Source: Brachypodius melanocephalos (taxonomy: Eukaryota; Chordata; Aves; Passeriformes; Pycnonotidae). Taken from it: a stretch of 64,000 bases of DNA. Made by a program: the position numbers and the translations under genes. Location: NCBI GenBank assembly GCA_013398615.1, contig VZSR01000520.1:36744563-36808562 (forward strand). The letters are read 5' to 3'. The notes under the pieces are model-generated. The model had not been told where the DNA came from. It ran no database searches and worked only from the letters and a program-made list of their open reading frames with translations. The stretch's first letter is position 1. Each line of letters starts with the position of its first letter. Shown here in pieces: positions 49,835 to 62,240 of the stretch.

Positions 49835-50042
49835 AATCTGCTGGCAGGATCAGGCTCAGACTGCTGAATTGACACTAATTTCACCAGGGTAGGAATATCT
49901 CATGAGTGGGAGGCTTGTAGCCAGTCCATACCCAAGACCAGAAGGTGCAAACCATAAATAAAGTCGCCTGTGTGAATTCCCCTCCCCCTTCAACTTTTTA
50001 ATCACCCCAAAGTCCCCTGCAGCATTTTATTGCTGGGTAAAT
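49835..50042 (-). repeat. Inverted repeat, right copy (B)
   Basis: This is the reverse-complement partner of copy A, with its perfect 48-bp core at 49995-50042. The two copies point toward each other, cores outermost, and the full pair spans 1109 bp. I see no clear target-site duplication outside the ends. Either two insertions of one repeat family or the inverted ends of one element would explain the layout. Confidence 0.85.
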
Positions 50043-50470
50043 TTGCACATTCAGCTAAATCAGTTGAAAGGTCATTGGCATGGGTACTTTTCTTCTGTCC
50101 TTATGTCCATTGTGTTTAAGGTTCAGGGACCTGAATTTGTGCATACTGAAGCCAGGAAACCTGGTGTGCAGCAGAGAGAAGTGTTCTGGTAGGAAGCCAG
50201 AAGAAGAATTTGAGAGATATAATGACATGAAAACCAGTAAATAGAAGTGAATTAAATAAAAATCAAGGATGCCTTTTCAGATGGGAGAAACCCCAAAGAA
50301 ACAGCCTGTGAGAGAATTAGTAGGCTAAGTCTTTCACTGATCAATCCCGATGGAAGCTTTCTGGTCAAAATGTCAGTGGTAACTTTATTTTCTGCTGGTA
50401 TGTACAATAATCCTTTTGTTCCATCTGCAAACACTAGGGGGTAAATTTTTAGCGTGATGCTTAGGGATTT

Positions 50471-50512
50471 AGCTGTAGGACTCCCATTAACGATAATGGG
50501 AATCATGTAGCT
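50471..50512. repeat. Imperfect 42-bp palindrome, old-repeat-like
   Basis: The arms starting AGCTGTAGGACTCCCATTAA (50471-50490) match the reverse of the right half at about 15 of 20 positions. The inner GACTCCCATT / AATGGGAATC is best preserved. CCCATT..AATGGG palindromes are typical of an old sauropsid repeat (CCCATTGA..TCAATGGG). The following GAGCACTCTGC also fits that family as I remember it. Confidence 0.5.
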
Positions 50513-50820
50513 TGAGCACTCTGCATCGTGCTGAATATTTACCCCTCAGTTCAGAGCACTCTCTCGTTGAATTTTTAATTATATTTACAGATAAATTCCA
50601 TAACCAAATATCATCAGCTCTCAAGCAGATTGTTTTATTAAAAGGTGCAGATTTCCAACTTCATTTTGAGCTGCAACCCACAGTGATTGGTTTAGAAGCT
50701 GAGTAATTTTTTTAAAGTGTCTATTTAATAATGCCTGATTTGTCAGCTTCAGAGCATTTGGAAGAAAATAAATATTAGAAAGCATACCGCCCTGCATACA
50801 TGTGCCAGAGAAATGCAAAA

Positions 50821-53800
50821 TGTGAATATTCTACCTTGTACTGGTCTTTCAAAAGGTGTGTCATGATGCAGCAAGCTCTTTCTGGGAAATATTGCTTCTG
50901 CATAAATCTGTGGTTAAAATCAGTAGTAGCATACAAATACTCAGCACTAATATGACATAGGTGGTATAGTTATATTTGCATTTGTGAAGGTAAACAATAG
51001 GAGTCAAAAAAGTTAGGAAATTTGCCCAAGGCCAAAAGGGTTCATGTAAGAAAGGATATTAGAATTCAAAAGTCCCTTGCTTCTATCCTTACATCAAAGT
51101 CTAACACCAATCTAAACAGGCATAGAGGAGGTGGTGTACCCATGCTGATCTGCTTAGCTCCTCTCTGAGACATGCTTCCACTTGCTTTTGCAGCTCATAA
51201 TTCCTGAAGTAGCCACATCCAGCTCTGTTGTGACCCTGTTGAAATGTCCTGTGAAGTAAATATGTTTCTCCTGGTTTATTTCTTGATTGTCTAGCAGTGA
51301 CATTAGAGATATTACTCTTTGTTTTACAATATAGGTGAGATCAATATCTTTTCAGATATTTTCCAAAGGAAACTTAAAGTTAGTGATGGAGGGCTGAGGT
51401 GTTGCTGTTTTCCTGGTGCAGCTATTCCAAGGCCCCCCATGCCAGGCTTCAGCTGCTGTCAGCAGAGCTGTTATGAATAAAAGCACAAATTGTAGCATCA
51501 TTTTAGTGCCACTCATGACTGATGCATGTCACTTTGGCTTGTACCTGAGGACTAGACTGAGACATAGCAATCCTGAGATCAAAAAAGCACTAAGACGTTT
51601 TGACTGGGCTATGCTGTCCACTCCAGTTTCTCTCCACACAGTATTTAGGTGTCCTCAGCTGAAACAGAATTTTAAAGTGTGTGACCATAAAAGCTTGCCT
51701 GCATAAGAGGCTGCCTTTGAAGATGTTTTTGTTACTCTGTAAATGGACCCAAGAAATCCATAGACTGAAAATTCCTGCATCAATCAATGCACAGGAACTG
51801 TCCTGATGTGAAAGTGCATGCTTTGACTCCTTGGGGAGTGTGGTGATTTCTGCTAAGGGAATATCTGCATTTGAGCAACTGATTTGAGTGCTCAGACCCT
51901 CCCAGGGTATGTTCATACTTAATTCTTACAATTCACAGTACAACCACCAAAGTTCAGATAAAAAAACACATGGTGCTTCCTCATCCTTTCCAGTAACCTA
52001 CCAGTGAGGGAAGCAGAGTTGCAGTGCCTCTGTGTGCTCCCAGAGCTCAAGTTCCTACTAGAGTGGGACGGGTGGAGTGTTCATTTGACTTTGGTAGAAT
52101 GTACCTGAATATCCATCTCCATTCATGGCAGCACTCTAGAATCAGGACTGATTCCTTCTCAAAGTCAGTGGAAATCCCTATTATAGTTGATAGCCTAAGA
52201 TAAAACCAGAATATTCTTTGGGGAAAAAAAAAATTTAAAAAAAAGAATAGTGATCAGTCTCTCTTCCCACTGTTAGTGATTGACAGGGCAAGAAAATAGC
52301 AGAACCTCCACAAAATTTTTCACAGGAAAACTTATTTTTTTGTATGCTAATCTTATATCTGAATATATATCCTAATTGTAGTATTCATATCTCTGCCCTT
52401 GGTAATCATCAGCCCATCTCTAATGTTTCATTTCTTCAGAAAAGGTAAACTCTTTGCACTTTTCAGTAGCAGATTATACAAAGGAAACTTTATGGTATAT
52501 ATTACACTCACAAAGCAGTTTTCTCCATCTTGCAATCACTTAAAAAAAAAGAACTTTCTTATCTCATCTTCCTTCCTGCATGAATGTCTGAGATAATCAA
52601 TGAAGTTCCTGTGTAGAGAATAAATTGAGCTCGAATGGCTCCTCTTAAACTGTACAATCAAAGAAAGAGGAGGTTTTTGCTGATGATTTTGATATTCAGT
52701 TTAACTTTCTTCACAAGGCTGTCAGCTTAGTGAAAGTGAGGTCAATCTGACCACACTCTTCCTAAAGGATCCTCTTCTGAGCCATCTACTTGAGTATACA
52801 TCTCCTGACAAATCAATGGCAGAATCGAGAGGCATGTACTCTGCCCAGAAACCTGGGGGCTGATTGTCCTTTGTTGTGCATCTCATGCAGTCATTTAGGT
52901 GAGCTCAGCGTGGGTGTGAGACAGTGCCTGATAGCAATAATGCTGTTTAGCATCTGCATCCCAGTGATTTAAATGCTTGCCTGAAGATGCAGGACCATAG
53001 AGAGGACCATAGGACATGAGTCCTACAACACAAAAAAAATTCAGGTCATGCCAAGTACAGGGGAGTTGTCACTCATGAAACTCACACGCACACGCATACG
53101 CACAGAAACCATTTCAGTGAAAGAGTGGTAAATGAGTGACAATTTTAAATTCAGTTTGTGAAGTTGCTGATGTTGGGAAGCAAGCACTAAGCAAATCATA
53201 GGAACTTACAGAGAGAAGAATCCTACCCTTCCCTCTTTCAGTGTAGTTTTGCATTTCTTGACCATAAGCATTTGCTGAAAACTCTGGGATAGGGGCTGTT
53301 GGTCTTCTGTGAAGTTATAGCATAGTGGGACTGCTGCACAACAGCAACACAAGTAAGTATAATGAGTGAGACTGGAAGTGCCCCCAGATGTTCTTTTGCT
53401 AACTTATCTAAATCCAGACAATTTTCTCAGGAGTGAACAACAGCTGTTTGAACCAGTTCCAATCTGTCTCTAGGGTTACTGCCCTCAGACATTTTCCATC
53501 ACAGGCCTTTCCTGCTCAAGATGAGAAAGAAGTTGTAGAGAAGGAAGAAAACCTAAGAGCAGATCTGGAGTGCTGGAAAACTTGTCAGCTTTAGAGTGTT
53601 TCTTAAAATTCTTACCCAGTGTTGTTGAATCTGTGCCATGCACTCAGGCTTTATTGATGAATAAGACTCACCTGTTCATGGACAAACCTTCGGCTGTCAT
53701 CCTCTCCCTTTCCTCCCACAAGTTTTCTTCTGAGCTTGTCTGCATCCTGACATGAAATGAAGTGCTGTGTATGAGAATAAGGATATTACATCCTGAGTAA

Positions 53801-54639
53801 TATCCATTATGTTGCTCTCTATTAGCTCTCATTCCTTGGGAGTGCATTACTGCATTATTGCTTTTGTGCCAATGCTGTTCTATCAAGGCCGATGCTGGTT
53901 TACTCAGTTGTATCAATGACTTCTTCTAAGATGGCCTAGACAATATACTGTAATATATATAATACTATGTGATTTTAAAATCAGCCTTGCAAATGTATTC
54001 TAAAAATTTTACAGTTTTGCAGTCAAATCCTATTGTCCATCATTCCTAATAATGATTACTGGTTAGCAGAAAACAAATAAAGAACTGACTTTTATACACA
54101 TAAAAAAGATAAACTAAGTGAACACAATTCTTGAGGAATCTTAGGAATAAGAATTTTGATTTTACCCATACTGTAGAAAGCTTTTCTCTTGTTTTGCAAA
54201 AGGGGAATCTCAATACATTACATAATTTTGGAATTGTATATGTTACGATACAAAAGTGTTAAAGAGTTACATTGATGAGCAAATTGAAAAATACATTTCC
54301 ACTTATTCTAAATTATATTGCATTCAAACCTTTTTTATCTGAACAAATGAATTTAAGTTTGTTCCTTCAGTTTTAAGAGCATTAAAACAATGCTACTTTT
54401 CTGCTTCATGAATACTACTTTAGACAGCTAAGATCGCATTTCTGTTCTAGAAATGCTACAACATTTTAAAATAATGTTGATATTTAGAAGAATCTCTAAG
54501 CTCTATTAAAAAAACAAAAAAAGAGTTTTCTCTTCATGCTTGTGTTCTTCCCAGGAAAAGTTGTCATTGCTGCAGTGCTCTTGAAATTTCTTTGTATCCC
54601 ATATGTCCTGGGTTGTAGTATAGGATTAGCACAAAGTAT
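50821..54639. other. Unique sequence, no gene seen
   Basis: A possible old-repeat fragment lies near 52080-52195 (phrases AATCAGGACTG and CAAAGTCAGTGGAAATCCCT). A CA/CG-rich stretch lies near 53082-53106. Frames up to 108 codons (51590-51916, minus) are unrecognised. Confidence 0.45.
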
Positions 54640-54739
54640 NNNNNNNNNNNNNNNNNNNNNNNNNNNNNNNNNNNNNNNNNNNNNNNNNNNNNNNNNNNNN
54701 NNNNNNNNNNNNNNNNNNNNNNNNNNNNNNNNNNNNNNN
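54640..54739. other. Assembly gap, 100 N
   Basis: Exactly 100 N, the conventional placeholder for a gap of unknown length. Any open frame crossing it is an artefact. Distances across the gap are not reliable. Confidence 0.99.
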
Positions 54740-55756
54740 CTCACTTGTTTTGCTTTCAAACCACAACACCATATTAGCAGTGAAAAATGCTGATTTACAG
54801 TTGTTTTTCATAGCAATGTGTATTTTCTAGTCAAACTTTCTTGACTGGTGAGTGGTATTTGTTAACCTAAAAAGTCTGGAGCCATATTCAGGGGACAGCC
54901 TGATGCAGACGGTGTGTGTAGCCAATCTGCCACTCAGAAGCAGAGAAGGCGTGGCTGTTTTGTTACTCAGCTCAACTTGGAGGAGAGTGGAGCACTCTGA
55001 GGTCTGTTTGCACCATTTCCAGCTGCCTGGGGGTTGCTCTGGTTTGTGATAGAAAACCTGGAGTGTGTTCTGTGGTTCCTGGGCAGAGCACGTTAGACAT
55101 TCCTAGAGAAAAAGTCCCTGACACTCTGCGGGCAGGAGTGCTCTGTCCCAGCTGATTTCCTTCTCTGGGTTTTCTTACCTCTGCTCCAGGCACCTGGGCA
55201 GAGTGCAAGGGCAGGCACATGAGAGGCAGTATTTCTGAGCAGCCATGTTAAACACGGCTGAATTTAGGACGTGCAGAACTCAAATTCACCCTGCTGCTGT
55301 CCAGCCTCCACCCCACAGGCCAGAGAAGGTGAAGTTTAGGAAGCTCCCTGCAGTCAAAGGATGAGTTCTGACCATTCGCTCAGTCAGCCCTGGCTATTTT
55401 TTTGTCTTGGGGATGCCTTTCTATTCAAAGGTAGAACTCACCACTTTTTCATACTTAATTTTCACTTAATATTTCATTGTTTTGTGGCCAAAATAATGCT
55501 GCATGCTTATTTGAGTGATGAAGCTTAAGAATAGAGGTACAGTAAGATAAAAGAGAGGTGGAAGAAGAGGGGACTGATGCTTGTAGGGATAGGGATGGGG
55601 CAGGAGGGATGCAGGTTATTTATCAGAAAGACCAAGCTGAAAGGCATGTAAATCCAGTTAACAGCTTGAAAACAGGTAGCCACATTAAAGGAAGTGGAAA
55701 TAAAGTCAATTTGTGGCAGGAGGCATTTGTTGAGGGTGTCAGCTGATGAATCGCAA
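54740..55756. other. Unique sequence with a GC-richer patch
   Basis: About 54880-55400 is GC-richer than its surroundings, with CTG/CAG words and few CpGs. It is open in several frames, but none is recognised. It adjoins the gap on the right side. Confidence 0.45.
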
Positions 55757-55790
55757 CTAATTTGATGTAGTCTAATTTGATGTAGTCTAA
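55757..55790 (+). repeat. Short tandem repeat of CTAATTTGATGTAGT
   Basis: Two exact 15-bp units followed by the first bases of a third. Confidence 0.85.
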
Positions 55791-58700
55791 CTCTGTGGAG
55801 TTTGGCTATTTTATTACCAAATTGAGATCCAACCAGTGTTTTTTCCAGGGCAGTAGCTTCAGAAAAGAGAGTAGCTGGAATTATCATGAGATCTGTTCCA
55901 TTCCTTAATTGAAATTAGTTTTAAATAATCATATCAGATGTGATCTAAACCCAAGGAGTGAATAGTTGCTGAGATGTGGTGTGAAATATGGCTGTTCAGG
56001 GAAGCTGAGGGTTCATGAACAAGGAGCAGGGATTAAGCTAAGCTGTGAATGTGCACATGGAGGTTCACATGCCCATGCACCAGCAGTGAGTCTGTAGAGA
56101 CACTTCACTGTCTCTGTGCTCTTAGTCTCTCCCTCTCTCTATTGGCAGTCACCCTCTATTGACAGTTGCTCCCATTTGGATGAAAGGTGTTGTGAACACC
56201 AAGAATCGGCTCACCTTTTAGTGACCAGCTGGTAGAAACACATTGTTACGTGCTGGAGGGTTTTTTGTGCCTTGTACACCTTTATAAGAAGCTGGGCAGC
56301 TTCTCTAGCACTCTTTACTATCTGGCATTAACAGGAATGGATGGTTAGGGGAAAACAAGAGGAAAGAGGAGACATATAAAGTTTTTTTTTAACTGAAAAT
56401 CAATGGTTCAGCAATTTCCTGAATCAGAGGTTGTATCCAGACTTAGGAAGCTATGCTCTACAAATTTATCTAATATTTTCAAATCTTTTAGGTTTTTTGG
56501 TCCCATAATCATGTTGCAGCTGAAAATTTAGCCAGTTCTGTTCTCTGGGGAATAATGGCTTTGTGTGTTGCCAATGTGGTTCTTGCCCACTTCACTGGGT
56601 GTTCAAAGGAACAAGTGAACGACATAACCTAGGTAGTTTTTGCAAGGATTTTTTTCCTTTGGGTTTGTCTAGGGATCATCAGGATTGGACCCCAGCACCA
56701 GCAACCTCCAGCAGATGAATGGCTCTGCCTTTAATACACTTCCACCTCTGTGTGTTATAGAGCCGTAATACTGAACACAGGAGGCAGACAGGTGCCCTCA
56801 GGCATTCCCTGTAAAAACTTTCATAGCACAATGGAACTGAACGTACCACTATAACTCCACGTCTCCTCTTCTTCACGGAAAGAATATTTCTGAAAACCAG
56901 GAAATGTCATAGAAATGTTATAATAGACACATCCAGAATATATGGGTGAGTTAGTTGTCCCCAGTGATATATTTAGGCTGTTCTTTCTGCTATATATAGA
57001 GCAGGTTAAAGATAATTAGCGTTGGTCAAAGGGTCCTTTTACTTTACATAGTTTATGAATGTATTACCTCAATTATCAGGAAGAAAAAAAAAGGAAAACC
57101 ATATTTCTTAACACCTGCTGGTATAAGCTCCTCTTAGTAATTTCCATTGCAACGTGCATTTTTGCTCTCCAAGAAGCATGAATATTTTCTCTGTCCTTAA
57201 ATCCCATAATTGTTTTATTGCTACATTAAAAAGTGTAAATAATCATTCCACCTCCCTGTAATAAATTAGATGCAACCTGTCTAGATGAGAAAATTAACAT
57301 TTCAATATCTTCAGTCACACAATGACATCATATCAATATTTAAAATCATTTTATGCATGTATTCCAGGTTGTCCAACTTCATTAGGGGCATTCATCAGCC
57401 CTCCAGCTACAGTGTATTCCCACTGGAGTTGTAGGCCTCAGGCCCTACCAAACAGAAATTTAAACTAACTTGCCTTTTTAATTCACATTATTCTCAAATA
57501 TTCTCTTTTTTAACCCTCTGCCGTGACTAAAGTGTTTAGACCTAGCTATGATTTTGTTCACATCAACATTTAACAGAAAAAAATCTCCTTTTTAATTTCA
57601 GAATCAGAGTACATGTAAATAATAGCCTTTCTCCTTTAGTTTCCCTCCTCTTTCTCCATCCATCAGTATTTCCTGGGTGCAGTAATAACTGCACTTGTTT
57701 TAATGTTCTATGCTTACTTAATAATTCGAGATACAGGTTGATAGGGATATGAGCTTGTTGATGTTTTTTGGTTTAAAAAAGTACCAACATTTCAATCATA
57801 AGTTTCATTCTTTTTCATTCTTTCTCTTTCCAAGTAGTATAAAAACCCCCACATGATCTATTTTTTATACATCTAAGGATGCACAGCATGAATGCATTTC
57901 CCTGCTAGTGGCATCAAAACATTGTTTTATTAGTATAAAACTTTTTTCCCTTGAGAGAAGAACCCCCAAACAAACACAGTCTTCCCATTGTTTGGATCTA
58001 TAGGATGACTGTGGACCTACTCCCCAGAATGTTTAGTGACCTTGAAAATTCCTGGGTAAAAGTCACACACACTACACAGAACAGGAAAGAGAATTATGAT
58101 ATGAAAAATGCTTTTTTGTTGCTGGCCAGAGAGTGTAGCTTTGGCTGAAGCCTCTCATTTATCCTCTCATATATGTGTGGAAAGTCTATAAATAGCCATC
58201 ATTTGATACAAAAAAGACAGAAGCATGTGGAGGCAGCCAAGTTAATATGAAGTGTATCTGAAGATGGAAGGAGCCTGTGAAAGACACTGGTGGCTGAAAA
58301 GAAAAAAGTTGGGTTAAATATATGTCAGTGTTATTAGCTCTTCTGGCCAAAAAATTCTGACCAGGTCATAACCGTGCATTCCTTTTTTTCATTTTGTTCC
58401 TCTGACTTTCACAGCTCTCTGGATTGAAGACCTCTCTTCATTTTTGGCAAAAAATGCAGTCTGTCAAAGTAAGGGAGTTTCCACCTGGTCCCTTTAGTGG
58501 TGGTACAACTAGTCACCATCCACATTTTATCCTTCTAGAAAAAAAGCAGGTGCTGTCTTTCCTGTCAAAGTCCTGTACACCTTACCCACCCAGCAAAACT
58601 CTGGGGCTCAGTTTCTCAAAGACATAGAAACCAACAAAAAAAAAATCGCCTCCTAAAAACCCTATTCAGCAAGTTGGGGGCTTCCATGAGGTTGTACCTT

Positions 58701-59429
58701 ACTACAGGGAAGCAGCAGCTTGAAGTACTCCTGCTGCAACCCAGAAAGCTCCACAGTGTTTTGTTTGGCGTTTTTTGTATTTTAATTTTTTTTTTTTTTT
58801 TTTGGTCTCAGGACAGTGAGACAGGAAAATGTCTCACTTTCTATCTGCGAGGTGCTCTCAGTCATTCTGTTTGCCGTTTTATTTGGATTATCCTTATTGA
58901 GGAGGAGTCTGCTGTGCCAGGTGTGCCCACAAACCTGCATTTATGATCTTTATCTCCAGGGCAGTCCTAGAGAAGAGCACTGCTGATGACAGCCCCCCAG
59001 CCTGTGAAGACAGTCAGGAGTCTGTTTCTTTTCTATCTGCAGTTACCTGACCACCTGACCATGGAAAAGTTGGAGCTCTGGAAGGAATTTGTGTCCTTTG
59101 GAATTCCTGGCAGGTACTTTGCAATAAATGAGTTGGATATTTTTCCTGGAGACCATGTCACGGTGTGGCCCCTTCCTTGCAGACTCCAGGACAGATTGTC
59201 ATGGACCAAAAACCTATTCTCCCAACATGCTGAAAGGACAAGCTAATCCTGACGTTTCTATCACCATTCTGGCCCTATCCACAGACGTGAAAACAAGCCC
59301 CGGGAAAGAGATGTTTGAGACTGGGAATGCCCCTGACTGTTTAAACAGAATGCTGAGAAAGTTGATGGTGATGGTGGTGAAAACACAGTCAAGATTAGAT
59401 CTTTGGGGACTATTGCATTGAATTATATA
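55791..59429. other. Unique sequence, no gene seen
   Basis: It contains a poly-T run near 58788-58804 and short A runs. Frames up to 97 codons lack recognisable domains. Confidence 0.5.
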
Positions 59430-59820
59430 AATAAGATTAATAACAACAGAAGAAGACAAAGGGAAAGGGGCATGTGAAATGATCACAGTAAGGAGCAGGG
59501 TGTCAGAGGAAAACTGAGAACTGAGCTGAGAAGGAAAAGAATCACCATTACCAGGGATTAAGAGGAAAGACAGTGGATAAGGAGGAAGAGATAAAGAGGA
59601 AAATGCAAAGAATTGAAAGATTAGAAAGGAGTGGACACAAAAATACAAAATAATGAAAAGAGGTAGAATATTAGAAAAACTGGAGAGATGCTTAAACCAC
59701 AAAAAGCCCAAAACTGAAGCTAAGCAAGCATAAAGAGGAGGGAAAAGAAAAATAAAAAGAGGCCTAGTAAAGAAATAAATGTAGCAAATATATTTAAAAT
59801 TTAAAAAAAAGAGAGAAAGT
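59430..59820 (+). other. Purine-rich, strand-asymmetric tract
   Basis: About 390 bases consist mostly of A and G on the plus strand without a regular repeat unit. On the minus strand it yields a 165-codon leucine/serine/phenylalanine-rich frame (59214-59711), which is the expected translation of pyrimidine-rich DNA. It could be an old, decayed GA-rich simple repeat. Confidence 0.6.
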
Positions 59821-61253
59821 GATTCTATGGAGATATAGAATATGAGTGAGAAATTAAGATTAGTTTTCTAATTTGTAAAGTACTGCTCATAAAAAGGGCT
59901 GTATAAATACTTGTCATTATTGTTGGTTATTTATTGCTCCTTTCTTATCAGGCAAGCTACACTGATGTAGCCATATCCAGGACTTGGAAGAGTACAGAGC
60001 CACATTTGATACTAGTTGAAATAACAGACCTCTTTATTTTCAGAACAGATTCTGATTTTTCTTTATGGCTGTGGCATCCTTGTAACTGAGACCTGCATAA
60101 TGCAGCTCAAAGCAGTTTTCTGGACTAATGGAACAATGTTTTCCTCTAGGTCTTTGGCTCCACATCCCCATCCTGCCAGGACAGGTATATCTCACACATA
60201 TAAGGACGTGTACACAACACTGATAAGTCTCTGCCTCTGTGAGGTCATAGATACCATGGGCAGTAGTGTTTTGGGTCAGGCTGGAAGTGCACTGGGAGAG
60301 GAAGGCATGTGGGGAAGGTTGCAGAGTGCTAGACTGTGCTGAGCCTGGCTATGGCCAGTGCTTTTTGCTCTCTCATTTTCACGAACATGTCACTCATTCA
60401 TAAAATTTTTAAAGGGGAAAGAATCATTGTTTAATGAACTTCTGTGAAGAAATCTGAGCAAGGGAGAAAAGAAAAGAAACACCGTGAGCTCCTTACTCCC
60501 TAGACTTATGACCTGCATAACTCCAACCATTGTGTTATTTAGACAGCCTTCATCTTTAGCCGACATTAAATTTGTATGCTCCCACATGGTTGACTTGCTA
60601 CTTTTTTTTTTATCCATGCAGCTGGGATTCTCTGAGGAAACATGATGGGTCAGGAGGAGGAGGGGAGGTGAGGACAGCCATCTCCAAAATGCAGTAGATG
60701 TGCCTTTCTGGCTCTACACTGGTTGCACTCAGGCAAGCTGACGGGAATCGGCGGTGGCAGCCATGCGAATGAGGTCAGAGTTGGTTCCTCCGTGGCTTTT
60801 TTATTCTTCTGAGCACTCTGAAAATGTGGGTGTGCATGTTAAAACTGCCCTGTGAGGCAGCTCTGACATGTGGGGCTGCCTGGCACAAACACAGCACATA
60901 ATAACACGAAGTATTTGGCAGCGTTACAGGGCTAATCTTTACGTAACTGTTCCCGAACAACTTCTCTAGTGTGCTGAGCACAAACAAGCTTTCCATCAGC
61001 CTTCAGCTGCATGCAGATTGTCTTGTGTCACCTGCTTCTCTGCTGAGCAGATATTGGCTGTGGTCAGGGCAAGGAAAACCTTCTTTTGCATTTGGAACTG
61101 ACTCTCTAAATTGCCTCCTTGTTTTCCAAGACTCTTCATGAACCATAGGCATGTCTGTCAAGAATGTCCACTTTTATAGAATTTTTCCTCTTAAGCACAA
61201 ATGTATGCTGAAAATTATGTTGTGGTCTGTTTTCAGAAGAGCAATAGGAAAAC
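59821..61253. other. Unique sequence, no gene seen
   Basis: Isolated CpGs remain around 60740-60770 and 60906-60955, in sequence that otherwise looks unremarkable. No frame is recognised. Confidence 0.45.
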
Positions 61254-61310
61254 AGGGCCTGATTTTTCAATTGTTGCCCCCCTGTAAACTTAATCCCATA
61301 GAAGGAGAGA
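61254..61310 (+). repeat. Possible old amniote repeat fragment
   Basis: GGGCCTGATTTTTCAATTG followed by CCCCTGTAAACTTAATCCCAT resembles the start of an old sauropsid repeat that begins GGGCCTGATTTTCA. The match is short and from memory. Confidence 0.3.
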
Positions 61311-61559
61311 TGTGTTTTATAGTTGAGCCACTGGAGTGGGACTTTGGGAACCTCAGACTGAAACAAAAATGTTTCATTCCTTCTACACTTTGCCCCTCTT
61401 GTCAGATTTTGATGTAAGGTCTTTATGACTATTTCTTATGGTTTTGTTGCCTGGTTCAATGGGGTCTGGTCTCCATGAAGGCTTTTGTACTACAGGCAGG
61501 ACCACCAGGGCACACATTGACAATAACAAAATCAGGGAAAGAAAATAAGGGCTAGATCT

Positions 61560-62240
61560 TCCCTTGCATCTTTGATCACTACTGGTAATGGGTCTCCTGC
61601 TCTTGCATGAAGTCAGTCAGGTGCACACCTTTTCTCTGGCTGTCAGAAGATGAGCATTTTTTTGCTTTCTTCCCAAACCTCAGGTACCACCATCCATCTG
61701 CCCAGTATTGCCCAGTGCCACCTCCCCTCCCACAACACTCCTTCATTTGTGTGCTCTTTTCACACAGCGCTGCGCAGCCACAACACATGTGCTGCTGCGC
61801 AGCAAAGCCATGTGGCAAATATATAAAGCATGTACGGTTCTGAATGCTGGAAGAGAGCCCTAATTCTGTTGGCAGCGAAGCTCCCTCTCCTTCTTTCCTC
61901 AGAGCGGGCCCTGCTGCATTCCTCGGTCCCACAGACATAAACCCTCCTGGATTTCTCCCTGTGCGGTGGCAGGCTGCCAGCCTGAAACTTCACCCTTGGC
62001 ACTCGCTCCAGGAGGGGCAACACCTCTGCATCCAAGCTCAGGGAGCCCAAACTCCCTGCTCCAGGCTCATCTTGCTCTCTCCGGTCTGGCTTCAGTCTAT
62101 CCAGAGCCCCTGTCCTGGTTTCTTGGTTTAATCTTAGCTGGTGAGGAAGAGCTCCATACCAGGAGGGAGGCAGAGCAAAAGGAGATTGCCAGACCCAAAT
62201 GTTCCACACTTGCAAAGATGGTTTCTAAATACTGAACATT
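61560..62240. other. GC-richer patch, no gene supported
   Basis: About 680 bp are richer in C and G than the rest of the window, with overlapping open frames on both strands (up to 151 codons on minus, 61760-62215). None shows a family signature. Frames open on both strands at once are a composition effect. Confidence 0.45.
61769..61803. repeat. Two copies of palindromic GCTGCGCAGC
   Basis: GCTGCGCAGC is self-complementary and occurs at 61769-61778 and 61794-61803. The two copies can also pair with each other as a 10-bp stem around a 15-base loop that itself contains the palindrome CACATGTG. The words are CpG-containing in a CpG-poor region. Confidence 0.75.

Larger units (their letters stand above)
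48480..50820. promoter_or_regulatory. Candidate cis-regulatory block E with an inverted duplicate pair
   Basis: Repeat-poor, TAAT/ATTA-rich sequence with an octamer ATGCAAAT at 48786-48793 contains two inverted copies of a ~210-bp sequence and a palindromic old-repeat-like segment. The exact match of one segment between otherwise diverged copies suggests constraint, so part of this block may be an exapted repeat acting as a regulatory element. The target is unknown. Confidence 0.35.

Noticed and set aside
54496..54811. Open frames across the N gap
   Set aside because: The middle residues are unknown. The frames exist only because N codons are not stops.
59214..59711. 165-codon minus-strand hydrophobic frame
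   Set aside because: It is explained by the purine-rich tract, which reads as L/S/F-rich on the other strand.
61760..62215. 151-codon minus-strand frame
   Set aside because: GC-rich region with frames open on both strands. No family signature or splice context.
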